A DNA stretch of 39,489 nucleotides from Deltaproteobacteria bacterium (GTDB taxonomy: Bacteria > Desulfobacterota > Syntrophia > Syntrophales > UBA2210), in assembly GCA_016933215.1 (NCBI GenBank), contig JAFGBH010000052.1, forward strand, positions 1-39,489. Direction: 5' to 3'. The notes under the pieces are model-generated. The model searched no databases and was not told the DNA's origin. It worked only from the letters and a program-made list of their open reading frames with translations. How positions within the stretch are numbered: the first letter of the stretch is position 1; each line of letters starts with the position of its first letter. Made by a program: the position numbers and the translations under genes. This document shows positions 1-7,399 of this stretch, one piece after another.

Positions 1-753
1 ATGGAAATGATGATATGTGTGGCGGCACGGGAACTCGAAAATGGCGCCACTGCCGGGGTCGGTACGGGTGCGCCCTGTGCGGCCGCCATGCTTGCGCAGA
101 AAACGAATGCACCCGATCTGGTGATCATGTTCGAGGCAGGTGGTGTCAATCCCCTGTTACCGGAGATGCCGATATCTGTTGGGGATTCCAGGACCTTTTA
201 CAAGGCGGTGATGGCGACGGGAATGTGCGATATTATGGAGACCTGTTGCAGGGGGTTTGTGGACTATACCTTCCTGGGTGGTGCACAGATCGATATGTAC
301 GGAAACCTGAACTCGACGATGATTGGCGACGATCATGCGAGACCGAAGATACGACTCCCCGGAAGCGGCGGTGCAAATGACTTTGCATCCTTCTGCTGGA
401 GGATGATGGTCCTTACGGTCCAGGACGTGCGGCGTTTTGTTGAAAAGGTTGATTTTGTGGCGACACCGGGGTGGATTACCGGGGGAGATTCAAGGGCGAG
501 GGCTGGCCTGCCGCTTGATGCCGGACCCTACAAGATCATCACGAATATGGGGGTTATGGATTTTGAGCCTGAAAGCAAACGTATGAGAGTCATATCTGTC
601 AGTCCCGGATATTCCTTCAAAGACATCCAGGAGAATTGCAGTTTTGAGCTTCTTCAGGCTCCGAAGATAGTAGACACGAAACCCCCTACAGAAGAAGAGT
701 TGCGCATACTGAGGGAAGAGGTCGATCCCTACAGGTATATTATTGGCAGATAG
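1..753 (+). CDS. CoA-transferase family I, beta subunit (GctB/IpdB-like), possibly 5'-partial
   Basis: This resembles the beta subunit of class I CoA-transferases (glutaconate/3-oxoacid type) and of the related ring-opening hydrolase IpdAB of steroid degradation. The visible hallmarks are a glycine-rich stretch GVGTGAP near residue 19, FEAGG at residues 44-48 (Glu45, where family members carry the catalytic Glu), FLGGAQIDMYGN, and a SGGAND segment. The length of 250 residues is near normal, but the first base of the window is the first base of the ATG. A few N-terminal codons may therefore lie outside, and no ribosome binding site can be checked. The alpha subunit should be the preceding gene, outside the window. 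It is followed after 23 bp by the first thiolase-like gene and is the first visible gene of the degradation operon. Family assignment is firm; whether it transfers CoA or hydrolyses a ring as IpdAB does is open. Confidence 0.85.
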   Translation: MEMMICVAARELENGATAGVGTGAPCAAAMLAQKTNAPDLVIMFEAGGVNPLLPEMPISVGDSRTFYKAVMATGMCDIMETCCRGFVDYTFLGGAQIDMYGNLNSTMIGDDHARPKIRLPGSGGANDFASFCWRMMVLTVQDVRRFVEKVDFVATPGWITGGDSRARAGLPLDAGPYKIITNMGVMDFEPESKRMRVISVSPGYSFKDIQENCSFELLQAPKIVDTKPPTEEELRILREEVDPYRYIIGR

Positions 754-776
754 GGTTAAATACAAGGAGGTCGATT

Positions 777-1919
777 ATGACGAATCGGGTTGGAATAGTT
801 GAAGTTGCCATGACGTCGGGCGCCGAAACCAAGGATTACTTCCTCGATCAGGTTTTTAAAATATCAAAGGAAGTCCTTGATAAATCGGGAATTACCCGTG
901 ATGACGTTGGCACCGTCATCAGTGCTTCATCGGATGTGTTTCACGGAGGTATGTCATGCGCAAATTCATATTACTGGGATGCGGGTGCCGCCTTTCTGAA
1001 GAACGGCTCCAGGCAGGACGGAGAATCATTATTTGCCTTCATTTATGCGGTAATGCGAATACTTACAGGCAATTATGATACGGCCCTCGTTCTTGGCGTC
1101 TGCAAAGGATCTGAAAATCCCGAAAATGATGTGCTGACGCACTTTTTCACCGATCCCTTCTACCAGAGACAGATGGGGCTGAATGAGACGATAGCGGCGG
1201 CGCTGCAGAAGAGGGAGTATATGGATCGCTTCGGTATAACCGAGGAACAGTGTGCCGGGGTGGTGGTGAAAAATCTCAAAAATGCGCTGGGGAACCCTTA
1301 CGCCCACGTGAAAAAGAAGGTGGACCTGGATGAAGTACTCGCCTCGGAGGTGGTGATGGATCCCCTGAAGAGCATGGAGTGTGCCCCGAAATCGGAAGGG
1401 ATTATCGCAATGGTTCTGGCCAAGGAAGAGCTGGCGAAGAAGCTGACGGATAAGCCCGTGTGGTTCAAAGGGTACGGCTCCTCCATCGACGGTTTCTACC
1501 TGGGAGACAGGGATCTTCTCGAAGGTGAGCTCCCAAATGCAGCCAAAAGGGCCTATGATGCGGCGGGAATCAAGGACCCGAGAAAGGAGATCGATGTTGC
1601 CGAGGTATGCGAACCCTACGCATTTCAGGAAATGCTCTGGTGCGAGGATCTCGGGTTCTGTGGAAGAGGTGAAGGCGGAAAATTGCTTGAGAGCGGCGCA
1701 ACGGCAGCAGATGGCGATATTCCCGTCAATCCTTCGGGCGGCGTCCTTGCCATGAATCCCTATGTCTCACGCGGGCTCTACCGTCTTGCCGAAGGATTCC
1801 TTCAGATACGGGGACAGGCGGGTGAGCGGCAGCTTGATAAACAGGTAAACACGGCTTTGGCCCATTCAACGCACGGTTTCGCAGGACAATGCCATGCCGT
1901 GGCTATCATAGGCAGTTAG
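777..1919 (+). CDS. Thiolase-fold protein lacking the nucleophilic Cys (thiolase-like subunit 1)
   Basis: A 380-residue protein of the SCP-x/DUF35-associated thiolase family, recognised by the DVAEV..PYAFQEM segment near residue 275 and the NPSGG segment near residue 320. At the loop where thiolases carry the nucleophilic Cys (ETCGST in the next gene, Cys84) this protein reads RQDGES, so Asp81 replaces Cys. The usual GHP loop reads MNP, so the catalytic His is also absent. It therefore cannot be a standard thiolase by itself. It may be a structural partner of the next gene product or an aldolase resembling Ltp2, which acts with a DUF35 partner in cholesterol side-chain cleavage. It has a good AAGGAGG-type ribosome site just upstream and lies 9 bp before the second thiolase gene. 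Family assignment is firm; the catalytic role is inferred. Confidence 0.85.
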   Translation: MTNRVGIVEVAMTSGAETKDYFLDQVFKISKEVLDKSGITRDDVGTVISASSDVFHGGMSCANSYYWDAGAAFLKNGSRQDGESLFAFIYAVMRILTGNYDTALVLGVCKGSENPENDVLTHFFTDPFYQRQMGLNETIAAALQKREYMDRFGITEEQCAGVVVKNLKNALGNPYAHVKKKVDLDEVLASEVVMDPLKSMECAPKSEGIIAMVLAKEELAKKLTDKPVWFKGYGSSIDGFYLGDRDLLEGELPNAAKRAYDAAGIKDPRKEIDVAEVCEPYAFQEMLWCEDLGFCGRGEGGKLLESGATAADGDIPVNPSGGVLAMNPYVSRGLYRLAEGFLQIRGQAGERQLDKQVNTALAHSTHGFAGQCHAVAIIGS

Positions 1920-1928
1920 GAGGACGCT

Positions 1929-3095
1929 ATGGGGAGACCAGTTGCAATAATAGGATCAGGACAGACATACCATGGGAGAAGATTTGACGTCACCTATCCG
2001 GAACTCGTCAAAGAAGCGGTTGATGCCCTCTTTGAAAAAACGGGAATATCTCCCGATGATATTGAGGGGGTTGTCTCGGGTACGATGCCTTCGATGATGG
2101 AGGGTGTTGCCCTTACCCATTTCTACTTTGCCGAGGTACTGAGATCGGTGGGAAAACCGATTATGAAAACCGAGACATGCGGGTCTACGGGGATCTCTCT
2201 TGCCTTTACTGGCTATTACTGGGTAGCCTCCGGAATGGCCGATCTTGTTCTGGTAGTCGGGTCGGAAAAGATGAATGAAGGGGACTCGCAGGCAACCATG
2301 ACGACGGTTGTCGAACCTTTCTACCAGCGGTACTTTATCGCCGGGGCTCCGGGAGTATTTTCCATGCAGTGCCAGGAATGGTCAACACGTTTTGGTATAC
2401 CGGAAGAAAAGGTTCGGGAAGCCGCCACCAGGATTACCATTGATCACCACAACGACGCATTTGACAATCCCTATGCACATATCAAAAAGAGGCTCACCCC
2501 GGAAGAGGTTAACAATGCCAGGATCATTACCTATCCGATACGTTTGTGGGATGTCTGCCCCAATTCGGACGGTGCCTGCGCAATGATCTTTGCCTCGGAG
2601 GAGATGGTGAAGAAATACGGTCTGAAGCCGGCCTGGGTGAAGGGTGTCGGTTACAGCGGCGAGGAATACTGGTTTGGTGACAGTGAGAAGGCCATATGGC
2701 AGTGCGCCATCGATGCGGCAAAACAGGCATATAATATGGCGGGGATAACAAACCCCAGGAAAGAACTGGATGTGGCCGAAGTATACAATCCGTTCACCTA
2801 TCAGGAAATGCTTTATTATGAATGTTTCGGTTTCTGTGATTTTGGTGAAGCCTGTGACCTTGTTTTGAAGGGGGTATTTTCGCGTGAAGGAGAACTCCCT
2901 TGCGATCCGTCGGGGGGAACATTATGTACAAACCCGATTGGCGCTACCGGGCTGAATCGTGTGGCTGAGGCGGCACTTCAGGTGACGGGACAGGCGGGAG
3001 ACCATCAGATACCCGGTGCAAAATTATCTCTCGCCCATGCCATGGGCGGCGTCGATCAGTATAACGGCGTAATGATTCTCGGATCAAAGAAGTAA
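1929..3095 (+). CDS. Thiolase-family protein with catalytic Cys84 (thiolase-like subunit 2)
   Basis: A 388-residue thiolase-fold protein of the DUF35-associated group (compare BbsB of benzoylsuccinyl-CoA thiolase and Ltp2-type aldolases). It keeps the nucleophile loop TETCGSTG with Cys84. It has the DVAEVYNPFTYQEM segment that replaces the classical NEAF loop, and a GGTLCTNPIGATG loop in which the His of GHP is Asn. The C-terminal loop reads LAHAMGG rather than the classical CxG. It starts right after the first thiolase gene with GGAGG in the 9-bp gap. The following gene encodes a DUF35 Zn-ribbon protein, the usual obligate partner of this group. Either 3-ketoacyl-CoA thiolysis or retro-aldol cleavage is possible; the retained Cys favours some form of thiolase chemistry in at least one subunit. 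Confidence 0.88.
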   Translation: MGRPVAIIGSGQTYHGRRFDVTYPELVKEAVDALFEKTGISPDDIEGVVSGTMPSMMEGVALTHFYFAEVLRSVGKPIMKTETCGSTGISLAFTGYYWVASGMADLVLVVGSEKMNEGDSQATMTTVVEPFYQRYFIAGAPGVFSMQCQEWSTRFGIPEEKVREAATRITIDHHNDAFDNPYAHIKKRLTPEEVNNARIITYPIRLWDVCPNSDGACAMIFASEEMVKKYGLKPAWVKGVGYSGEEYWFGDSEKAIWQCAIDAAKQAYNMAGITNPRKELDVAEVYNPFTYQEMLYYECFGFCDFGEACDLVLKGVFSREGELPCDPSGGTLCTNPIGATGLNRVAEAALQVTGQAGDHQIPGAKLSLAHAMGGVDQYNGVMILGSKK

Positions 3096-3106
3096 GGGGG
3101 GTGGCC

Positions 3107-3571
3107 ATGAAGAAAGATTTTTATACAGTCAGCAATGTAATCAGGCTTCCACACAAATATGCGGCAGGCCCGACATTTACCAGGTTTTACAATGGACTGG
3201 AGGAGGGGAAGATATACGGAACGAGCTGCCCCTCGTGCAAGAAGACCTTCGTACCTGCCAGGAGTTTCTGTCCCGGCTGTTGTGCGAATTTAGATGAATG
3301 GGTTGAGGTATCCCAGGAGGGAGAAGTTGTCTCCTGGACCTATACGGATAGAGAATTCTTCGGAATGCCGGGGAAGCCTCCCGTGGTTCTTGCCCTTATA
3401 AGGCTTGATGGTACGGATTGTGATTTTCTGCACCTCATAGGAGGAATCGATCAAGATGACCTCGAAAAGGTGAAATCATCCATCAAGAGAGGTACGCGGG
3501 TACGGGCTAGGTGGAACGACGAGAAAAAAGGCCATATGCTCGATATCAAGTGTTTTGAGCCTGTCTCATAG
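3107..3571 (+). CDS. Zn-ribbon/OB-fold (DUF35) acyl-CoA-binding protein 1
   Basis: A protein of about 154 residues with a rubredoxin-like Zn ribbon near residues 35-55 (CPSC, 11 residues, CPGC) followed by an OB-fold (EVVSWTY, PPVVLALIRLDG). This is the DUF35 family that forms complexes with thiolase-like proteins, as BbsA with BbsB and the ChsH2 DUF35 domain with Ltp2. I chose the ATG at 3107 over an in-frame GTG at 3101 because the run AAGGGGGG at 3094-3101 gives normal spacing to the ATG. It lies only 11 bp after the second thiolase gene and is followed by a close paralogue, so the operon supplies one DUF35 protein per thiolase-like protein. It probably lines the acyl-CoA tunnel of its partner. 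Confidence 0.88.
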   Translation: MKKDFYTVSNVIRLPHKYAAGPTFTRFYNGLEEGKIYGTSCPSCKKTFVPARSFCPGCCANLDEWVEVSQEGEVVSWTYTDREFFGMPGKPPVVLALIRLDGTDCDFLHLIGGIDQDDLEKVKSSIKRGTRVRARWNDEKKGHMLDIKCFEPVS

Positions 3572-3592
3572 CGTGGAAGAGGAGATATAACC

Positions 3593-4060
3593 ATGGAAAA
3601 GAAACAAGATTACTTAATACTGGAAGACGAGGTTGCCATACCCTATGAAAATGCCTATGGCCCGACATGGACTCGTTTTTTCGAAGGGCTCAAAGACGAG
3701 ACAATCTACGGAACCCGCTGTGCCAAGTGCGACAGGGTGCTCGTACCGGCTCGATCTTTTTGCTCCCGCTGTTTTGTCGAGACGGACGACTGGGTGGAGG
3801 TATCACAGGAGGGAGCGATCATCTCCTGGGTTCTCACCGAGTATGAGTACTTTGGCATGCCCACAAAACCGCCCTTCATTGGTGCCCTTATCAAACTGGA
3901 CGGTACGGACACAAATTTTCTGCATCTCGTGGGGGGAATCGACCTGAGTGATCCCGACTATGTCAGGAAGACCGTAAAAAACGGCATGAAGGTAAAGGCG
4001 GTGTGGCAGGAGGAAAAGAAGGGTCACATTATGGACATTAAATATTTCGAACCGATTTAG
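3593..4060 (+). CDS. Zn-ribbon/OB-fold (DUF35) acyl-CoA-binding protein 2
   Basis: A 155-residue paralogue of the preceding DUF35 protein, very similar through the Zn ribbon (CAKC, 11 residues, CSRC) and the OB fold (PPFIGALIKLDGTD, then GIDLSDPDY, ending KGHIMDIKYFEP). All four Zn-binding Cys are kept, so both copies should be folded and functional. The two proteins share the N-terminal pattern A-G-P-T-x-T-R-F followed by an IYGT turn, which implies tandem duplication. The gap to the previous gene is 21 bp and holds an AGAGGAG site. The presence of two copies next to two thiolase-like proteins suggests either two separate thiolase/DUF35 complexes or one mixed assembly. Confidence 0.88.
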   Translation: MEKKQDYLILEDEVAIPYENAYGPTWTRFFEGLKDETIYGTRCAKCDRVLVPARSFCSRCFVETDDWVEVSQEGAIISWVLTEYEYFGMPTKPPFIGALIKLDGTDTNFLHLVGGIDLSDPDYVRKTVKNGMKVKAVWQEEKKGHIMDIKYFEPI

Positions 4061-4078
4061 CGGATTTGGGAGGTTGTC

Positions 4079-5227
4079 ATGGATTTTACGCTCACCGATG
4101 AGCAGAGAATGTTCAGAGAAACTGTCTACAGATACGGAAAGGAAGAGATAGCGCCGCTCTGCGAGGAAGCGGAACTTAAGGGCGAATTCAGCCCTGAGAT
4201 ATGGGGAAAACTCGGCGATATGGGTCTATTGGGACTTCCCTTTTCTGAAGAGCTGGGGGGATCGGGCGCTGATTTGGTTACCTGCTGCCTTGCAGGAGAG
4301 GCGCTCGGTCATGCCGGTGTCGATGGAGGAAGTCTCCTCGCCTGGGGGGCGCATACTTACCTCTGCGGCTGCAATATCTATAACTTCGGAACCGAGGAAC
4401 AGAAGAAAAAGTATGTGCCGAAGCTCGCATCGGGTGAATGGATCGGATGCATGGGCCTGACTGAACCGGGTGCCGGGTCTGATGCCGCTTCTATGAGAAC
4501 TACGGCGGTCAAAAAAGGTGATACATATGTCCTGAACGGATCGAAGACATTTATCACCAATGCCCCCGTGGCCGATGTGATCGTCGTTTTTGCCACCATC
4601 GACAGGGCGAAGAAGCACGAAGGTATTACCGCCTTTATCGTGGAGAAGGGAACGCCGGGGTATTCAACGGGGAAGCCTTTCCATAAGATGGGCTGCAAAT
4701 GCTCCGCCACATCGGAGGTATTCTTTGAAGATTGTGAAATCCCCGAAGAAAATCTCTTGGGCGGCGAAGGAGCGGGATGGATGATCGCTCTCTCCGGGGT
4801 TGAATGGGATCGATCGACCTTGATCTCTCCCTTTCTCGGTGCATCGATCTACGGGCTGGAGCTCTGTGCGCGGTATGCAAACGAACGGCATCAGTTCAAC
4901 CGACCTATCGGGGAATTCCAGGCCGTGCAGCGGAGGATTGCCGATATGCGGGTCTTTATAGAAGCTGCGAAGCTCGCTATATACCGTGTGGCATCGTCAA
5001 AGGATAACGGACAGATGCTGAACCCCCTGCAGGCGGCTGTTAATAAGGTCTATGCCGGTGACGTGGGGTTTGAAATGGCATCCGAAGCGGTACAGATATT
5101 CGGCGGTTACGGGTTTATGCAGGAATATCCTGTGGAGAGGAATTTCAGGGATGCCAGGCTCGGAGCCATCGGTGGAGGGACATCTGATATCATGCGAATG
5201 ATCGTATCGAGAATCATGTTAATGTAG
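4079..5227 (+). CDS. Acyl-CoA dehydrogenase, subunit without the C-terminal catalytic Glu
   Basis: A full-length (382-residue) acyl-CoA dehydrogenase: N-terminal helical domain (LTDEQRMFRETV), middle beta domain with the flavin segment GCMGLTEPGAGSD at 123-135, and C-terminal helical domain with RHQFNRPIGEFQ and GGYGFMQEYP. The C-terminal motif, where most acyl-CoA dehydrogenases carry the catalytic base as YEGT, reads IGGGTSDIMR, so Gly366 stands in place of Glu. Isovaleryl-CoA-type enzymes instead use a Glu in a helix G segment (LDLER-like); here that segment is GVEWDR, with Asp244 at or next to that place. It is either active with an unusual base or a pseudo-subunit of a heteromer with the next gene, as in ChsE1-ChsE2. 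The gap to the next gene is 19 bp. Confidence 0.9.
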   Translation: MDFTLTDEQRMFRETVYRYGKEEIAPLCEEAELKGEFSPEIWGKLGDMGLLGLPFSEELGGSGADLVTCCLAGEALGHAGVDGGSLLAWGAHTYLCGCNIYNFGTEEQKKKYVPKLASGEWIGCMGLTEPGAGSDAASMRTTAVKKGDTYVLNGSKTFITNAPVADVIVVFATIDRAKKHEGITAFIVEKGTPGYSTGKPFHKMGCKCSATSEVFFEDCEIPEENLLGGEGAGWMIALSGVEWDRSTLISPFLGASIYGLELCARYANERHQFNRPIGEFQAVQRRIADMRVFIEAAKLAIYRVASSKDNGQMLNPLQAAVNKVYAGDVGFEMASEAVQIFGGYGFMQEYPVERNFRDARLGAIGGGTSDIMRMIVSRIMLM

Positions 5228-5246
5228 CAACATGTAGGGGGGTATA

Positions 5247-6401
5247 ATGGATTACGAACTGACGGGAGAACAGAAAAAACTGCAGCAGGATGTGGCGTTA
5301 TTTTGCGCGAGAGAGATAGCACCGGGCGCACAGAAACTGGACGTGAGTCCCAAGGAAGAGGTGGGGAGTTTCATACGAGAAAATCTCAGAAAACTCGGGG
5401 AAGCAGGATTTCTCGGTGCCGGGCTTGCGGGCGATTCCCTCGATCTTGTTGAGCATTACGTTGCAGGTGAGGAGATAGCAAAGGCCTGCGCATCGACCTT
5501 TTTGAGTGCACGGGCAAGCGTCTTCATGTGCGGGGGGCTGATAAAACTTTTCAGCGAAGCGGAAAAACAGGAAAAATATCTTCCAGGCCTCATGAAGGGA
5601 GATCTGGTGGGAGCAGTGGCCTATACCGAAGCAGAGGCTGGTTCGGACATCGCGTCAATTGCCACGACGGCAAAAAATGAGGGGGGCACGTGGATACTGA
5701 ACGGTGTCAAGGATATTGTGGGAAATGCCCCTATAGCCGACGTGCTCATTGTGCTTGCCTATACGGACATGGAAGCGGGTGCCGAAAAAGGGATGTCTCT
5801 CTTTATTGTCGAGCGTGATGCCAAAGGGTTGAACATTGGATCTCCCCTGGAAACCATGGGCCTTCGAGGACTTCCTCTTTCTGAGGTGAGACTGGATAAC
5901 TGCGAGGCGAAAGAGATTCTCGGCGGCGAGCCGGGGAAGGGATATGGACAACTGGATCGTATCTTGAAAATGGGTGCGGTGAGTATTGTATCCCTCTCGG
6001 TTGGAATTGGAATGGCCTGCATGGAAAAGGCCACACAACATGCAAAATCAAGAAAGGCCTTCGGAAGGCAGATCGGTAAATACCAGGGAGTCGGGTTTAA
6101 ACTGGCCGATATGTTCACCGGCAACGATCTTGGCCGCATGCTCGGACTTCGGGCTGCATGGGCAATGAATAGAGGTGAGAATGAGGCGGATATCCTGGGG
6201 GCCTGTGCAAAGCTTTTCGCCACTGAATCGACGACGAATATCGCGAACCTTGCCATGCAGATCTTTGCAGGACACGGTTATATAAAGGGCACCGACATAG
6301 AGCGTCTCTATCGGGACGCGAAATTCGGGGAGATCTGTGAAGGCCCGTCAGAGATTCAGCGAACCATCATCGCCAAAAACGAGCTCGACAAGTTTGCTTA
6401 G
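5247..6401 (+). CDS. Acyl-CoA dehydrogenase, subunit with catalytic Glu365
   Basis: A 384-residue acyl-CoA dehydrogenase with the N-terminal LTGEQKKLQQDV start, the flavin segment AYTEAEAGSDIAS near residue 132, the RKAFGRQIGKYQ helix and the HGYIKGTDIERLYRDAK segment. The canonical C-terminal base is present as CEGPSEIQR, with Glu365 twenty residues from the C terminus. It has a strong ribosome site (GGGGGG) at the end of the 19-bp gap. It is adjacent to a paralogue lacking this Glu, so a heterotetramer like the steroid-side-chain enzymes ChsE1-ChsE2 and ChsE4-ChsE5 is likely. The reaction would be alpha,beta-dehydrogenation of an acyl-CoA with electrons passing to ETF; no etf genes lie in the window. 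Confidence 0.92.
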   Translation: MDYELTGEQKKLQQDVALFCAREIAPGAQKLDVSPKEEVGSFIRENLRKLGEAGFLGAGLAGDSLDLVEHYVAGEEIAKACASTFLSARASVFMCGGLIKLFSEAEKQEKYLPGLMKGDLVGAVAYTEAEAGSDIASIATTAKNEGGTWILNGVKDIVGNAPIADVLIVLAYTDMEAGAEKGMSLFIVERDAKGLNIGSPLETMGLRGLPLSEVRLDNCEAKEILGGEPGKGYGQLDRILKMGAVSIVSLSVGIGMACMEKATQHAKSRKAFGRQIGKYQGVGFKLADMFTGNDLGRMLGLRAAWAMNRGENEADILGACAKLFATESTTNIANLAMQIFAGHGYIKGTDIERLYRDAKFGEICEGPSEIQRTIIAKNELDKFA

Positions 6402-6418
6402 AAAAGGAGGGTATTTCT

Positions 6419-6856
6419 ATGGCATTAGAGGCAAAATTTATAGGGCGAGAATATGGTCCTCTGACCTACGAGATCGGGAAAGAAAAGATAAAGGAATACG
6501 CGAAGGCCATAAAGAACGAAGATCCCCATTATATGGATGAGGATTTTGCGAAAGGCACCAAATATGGTGGCATCATTGCTCCTCCAACGTTTGCCGTGGT
6601 CTATGCCGGCATGCTGGCCGAGCCCTTCTTCTTTGACAAAGAGCTGGACCTCAACCTCTTTATGCTGGTGCACGGTGAGCAGGAGTTCGAATTTTTCGAG
6701 GTGGTGAGACCAGGAGACGTGATTACCTCAAAAGGGACGATAACGCACATTGAGAACAAGGAAAAGCTCGACGTGGTGACCCTTGTAGGAAACAGCGTGA
6801 ATCAGAATGGTGAACTGGTCTCGAGGGCCATTTTTACATTCGTGATACGGAAATAA
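6419..6856 (+). CDS. MaoC N-terminal-type (hot-dog fold) hydratase subunit, catalytic dyad lost
   Basis: A 145-residue hot-dog protein of the MaoC_dehydrat_N group, the kind that forms the non-catalytic half of heterodimeric hydratases such as HadAB, HadBC and ChsH1-ChsH2. Lining up its NEDPHYMDE (33-41) with the hydratase-2 motif GDFNPIHID of the next gene puts Asn33 at the catalytic Asp and Tyr38 at the catalytic His. It should therefore have no dehydratase activity alone. An AAAAGGAGG site precedes the ATG, the gap from the second acyl-CoA dehydrogenase is 17 bp, and the gap to its partner is 14 bp. The role is most likely substrate binding and dimer partner for the next gene product. Confidence 0.88.
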   Translation: MALEAKFIGREYGPLTYEIGKEKIKEYAKAIKNEDPHYMDEDFAKGTKYGGIIAPPTFAVVYAGMLAEPFFFDKELDLNLFMLVHGEQEFEFFEVVRPGDVITSKGTITHIENKEKLDVVTLVGNSVNQNGELVSRAIFTFVIRK

Positions 6857-6870
6857 GGAGGGAGGTTGTT

Positions 6871-7275
6871 ATGCCGAAGAAGGACATAGGTGACATAAAG
6901 GTTGGCGATACGTTCAGTGCCTCCGAGGAGGTCGATAAGTACAGGACCATATATTATGCGGGGGCTTCGGGTGATTTTAATCCTATTCACATTGATCCGG
7001 AATTCGGAAAAATGGTGGGCCTCGGCGGCGTCATACTCCATGGTCTCTGTACCTTCGGGTTTATGACCAAGACAGTGACAGACTGGACGGGCGATCCGGG
7101 TTCCTTGAAAAAGATAAAGTGCCGATTCGCAAAGCCGGTGCATCTCGGCGATACGGTTACCACAAAGGCCACGGTGTCGGCTGTTGAGGGAAATAAGGCA
7201 ACAATCGGGCTTACAGTGTCCAATCAGGATGGTGCCAACGTATTAACCCAGGTATCGGCGGAGGTCGAGCTCTGA
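6871..7275 (+). CDS. MaoC-family enoyl-CoA hydratase, catalytic subunit
   Basis: A 134-residue MaoC/R-hydratase protein with an intact hydratase-2 motif: YYAGASGDFNPIHIDPEFGK, containing Asp35 and His40, then the GGVILHGL helix. This is the expected catalytic partner of the preceding non-catalytic hot-dog protein. The pair should hydrate the enoyl-CoA made by the two acyl-CoA dehydrogenases. It starts after an AAGGAGGGAGG ribosome site. After it comes a gap of 124 bp, the largest inside this operon, which holds a weak hairpin (TTCCTCC/GGGAGAA at about 7319-7336) before the ligase gene. Family and activity type are well supported; the substrate is unknown. Confidence 0.92.
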   Translation: MPKKDIGDIKVGDTFSASEEVDKYRTIYYAGASGDFNPIHIDPEFGKMVGLGGVILHGLCTFGFMTKTVTDWTGDPGSLKKIKCRFAKPVHLGDTVTTKATVSAVEGNKATIGLTVSNQDGANVLTQVSAEVEL

Positions 7276-7399
7276 TTTCAAATTGAAATCTTGATCGGAG
7301 CGGAGGGGGGAAGGCATATTCCTCCTAAGGGAGAATGAAGGGGTAAGCGTACGTTTCGCGAAATGACTCTATATGATTCTATTAGAAGGAGGTCTAACG

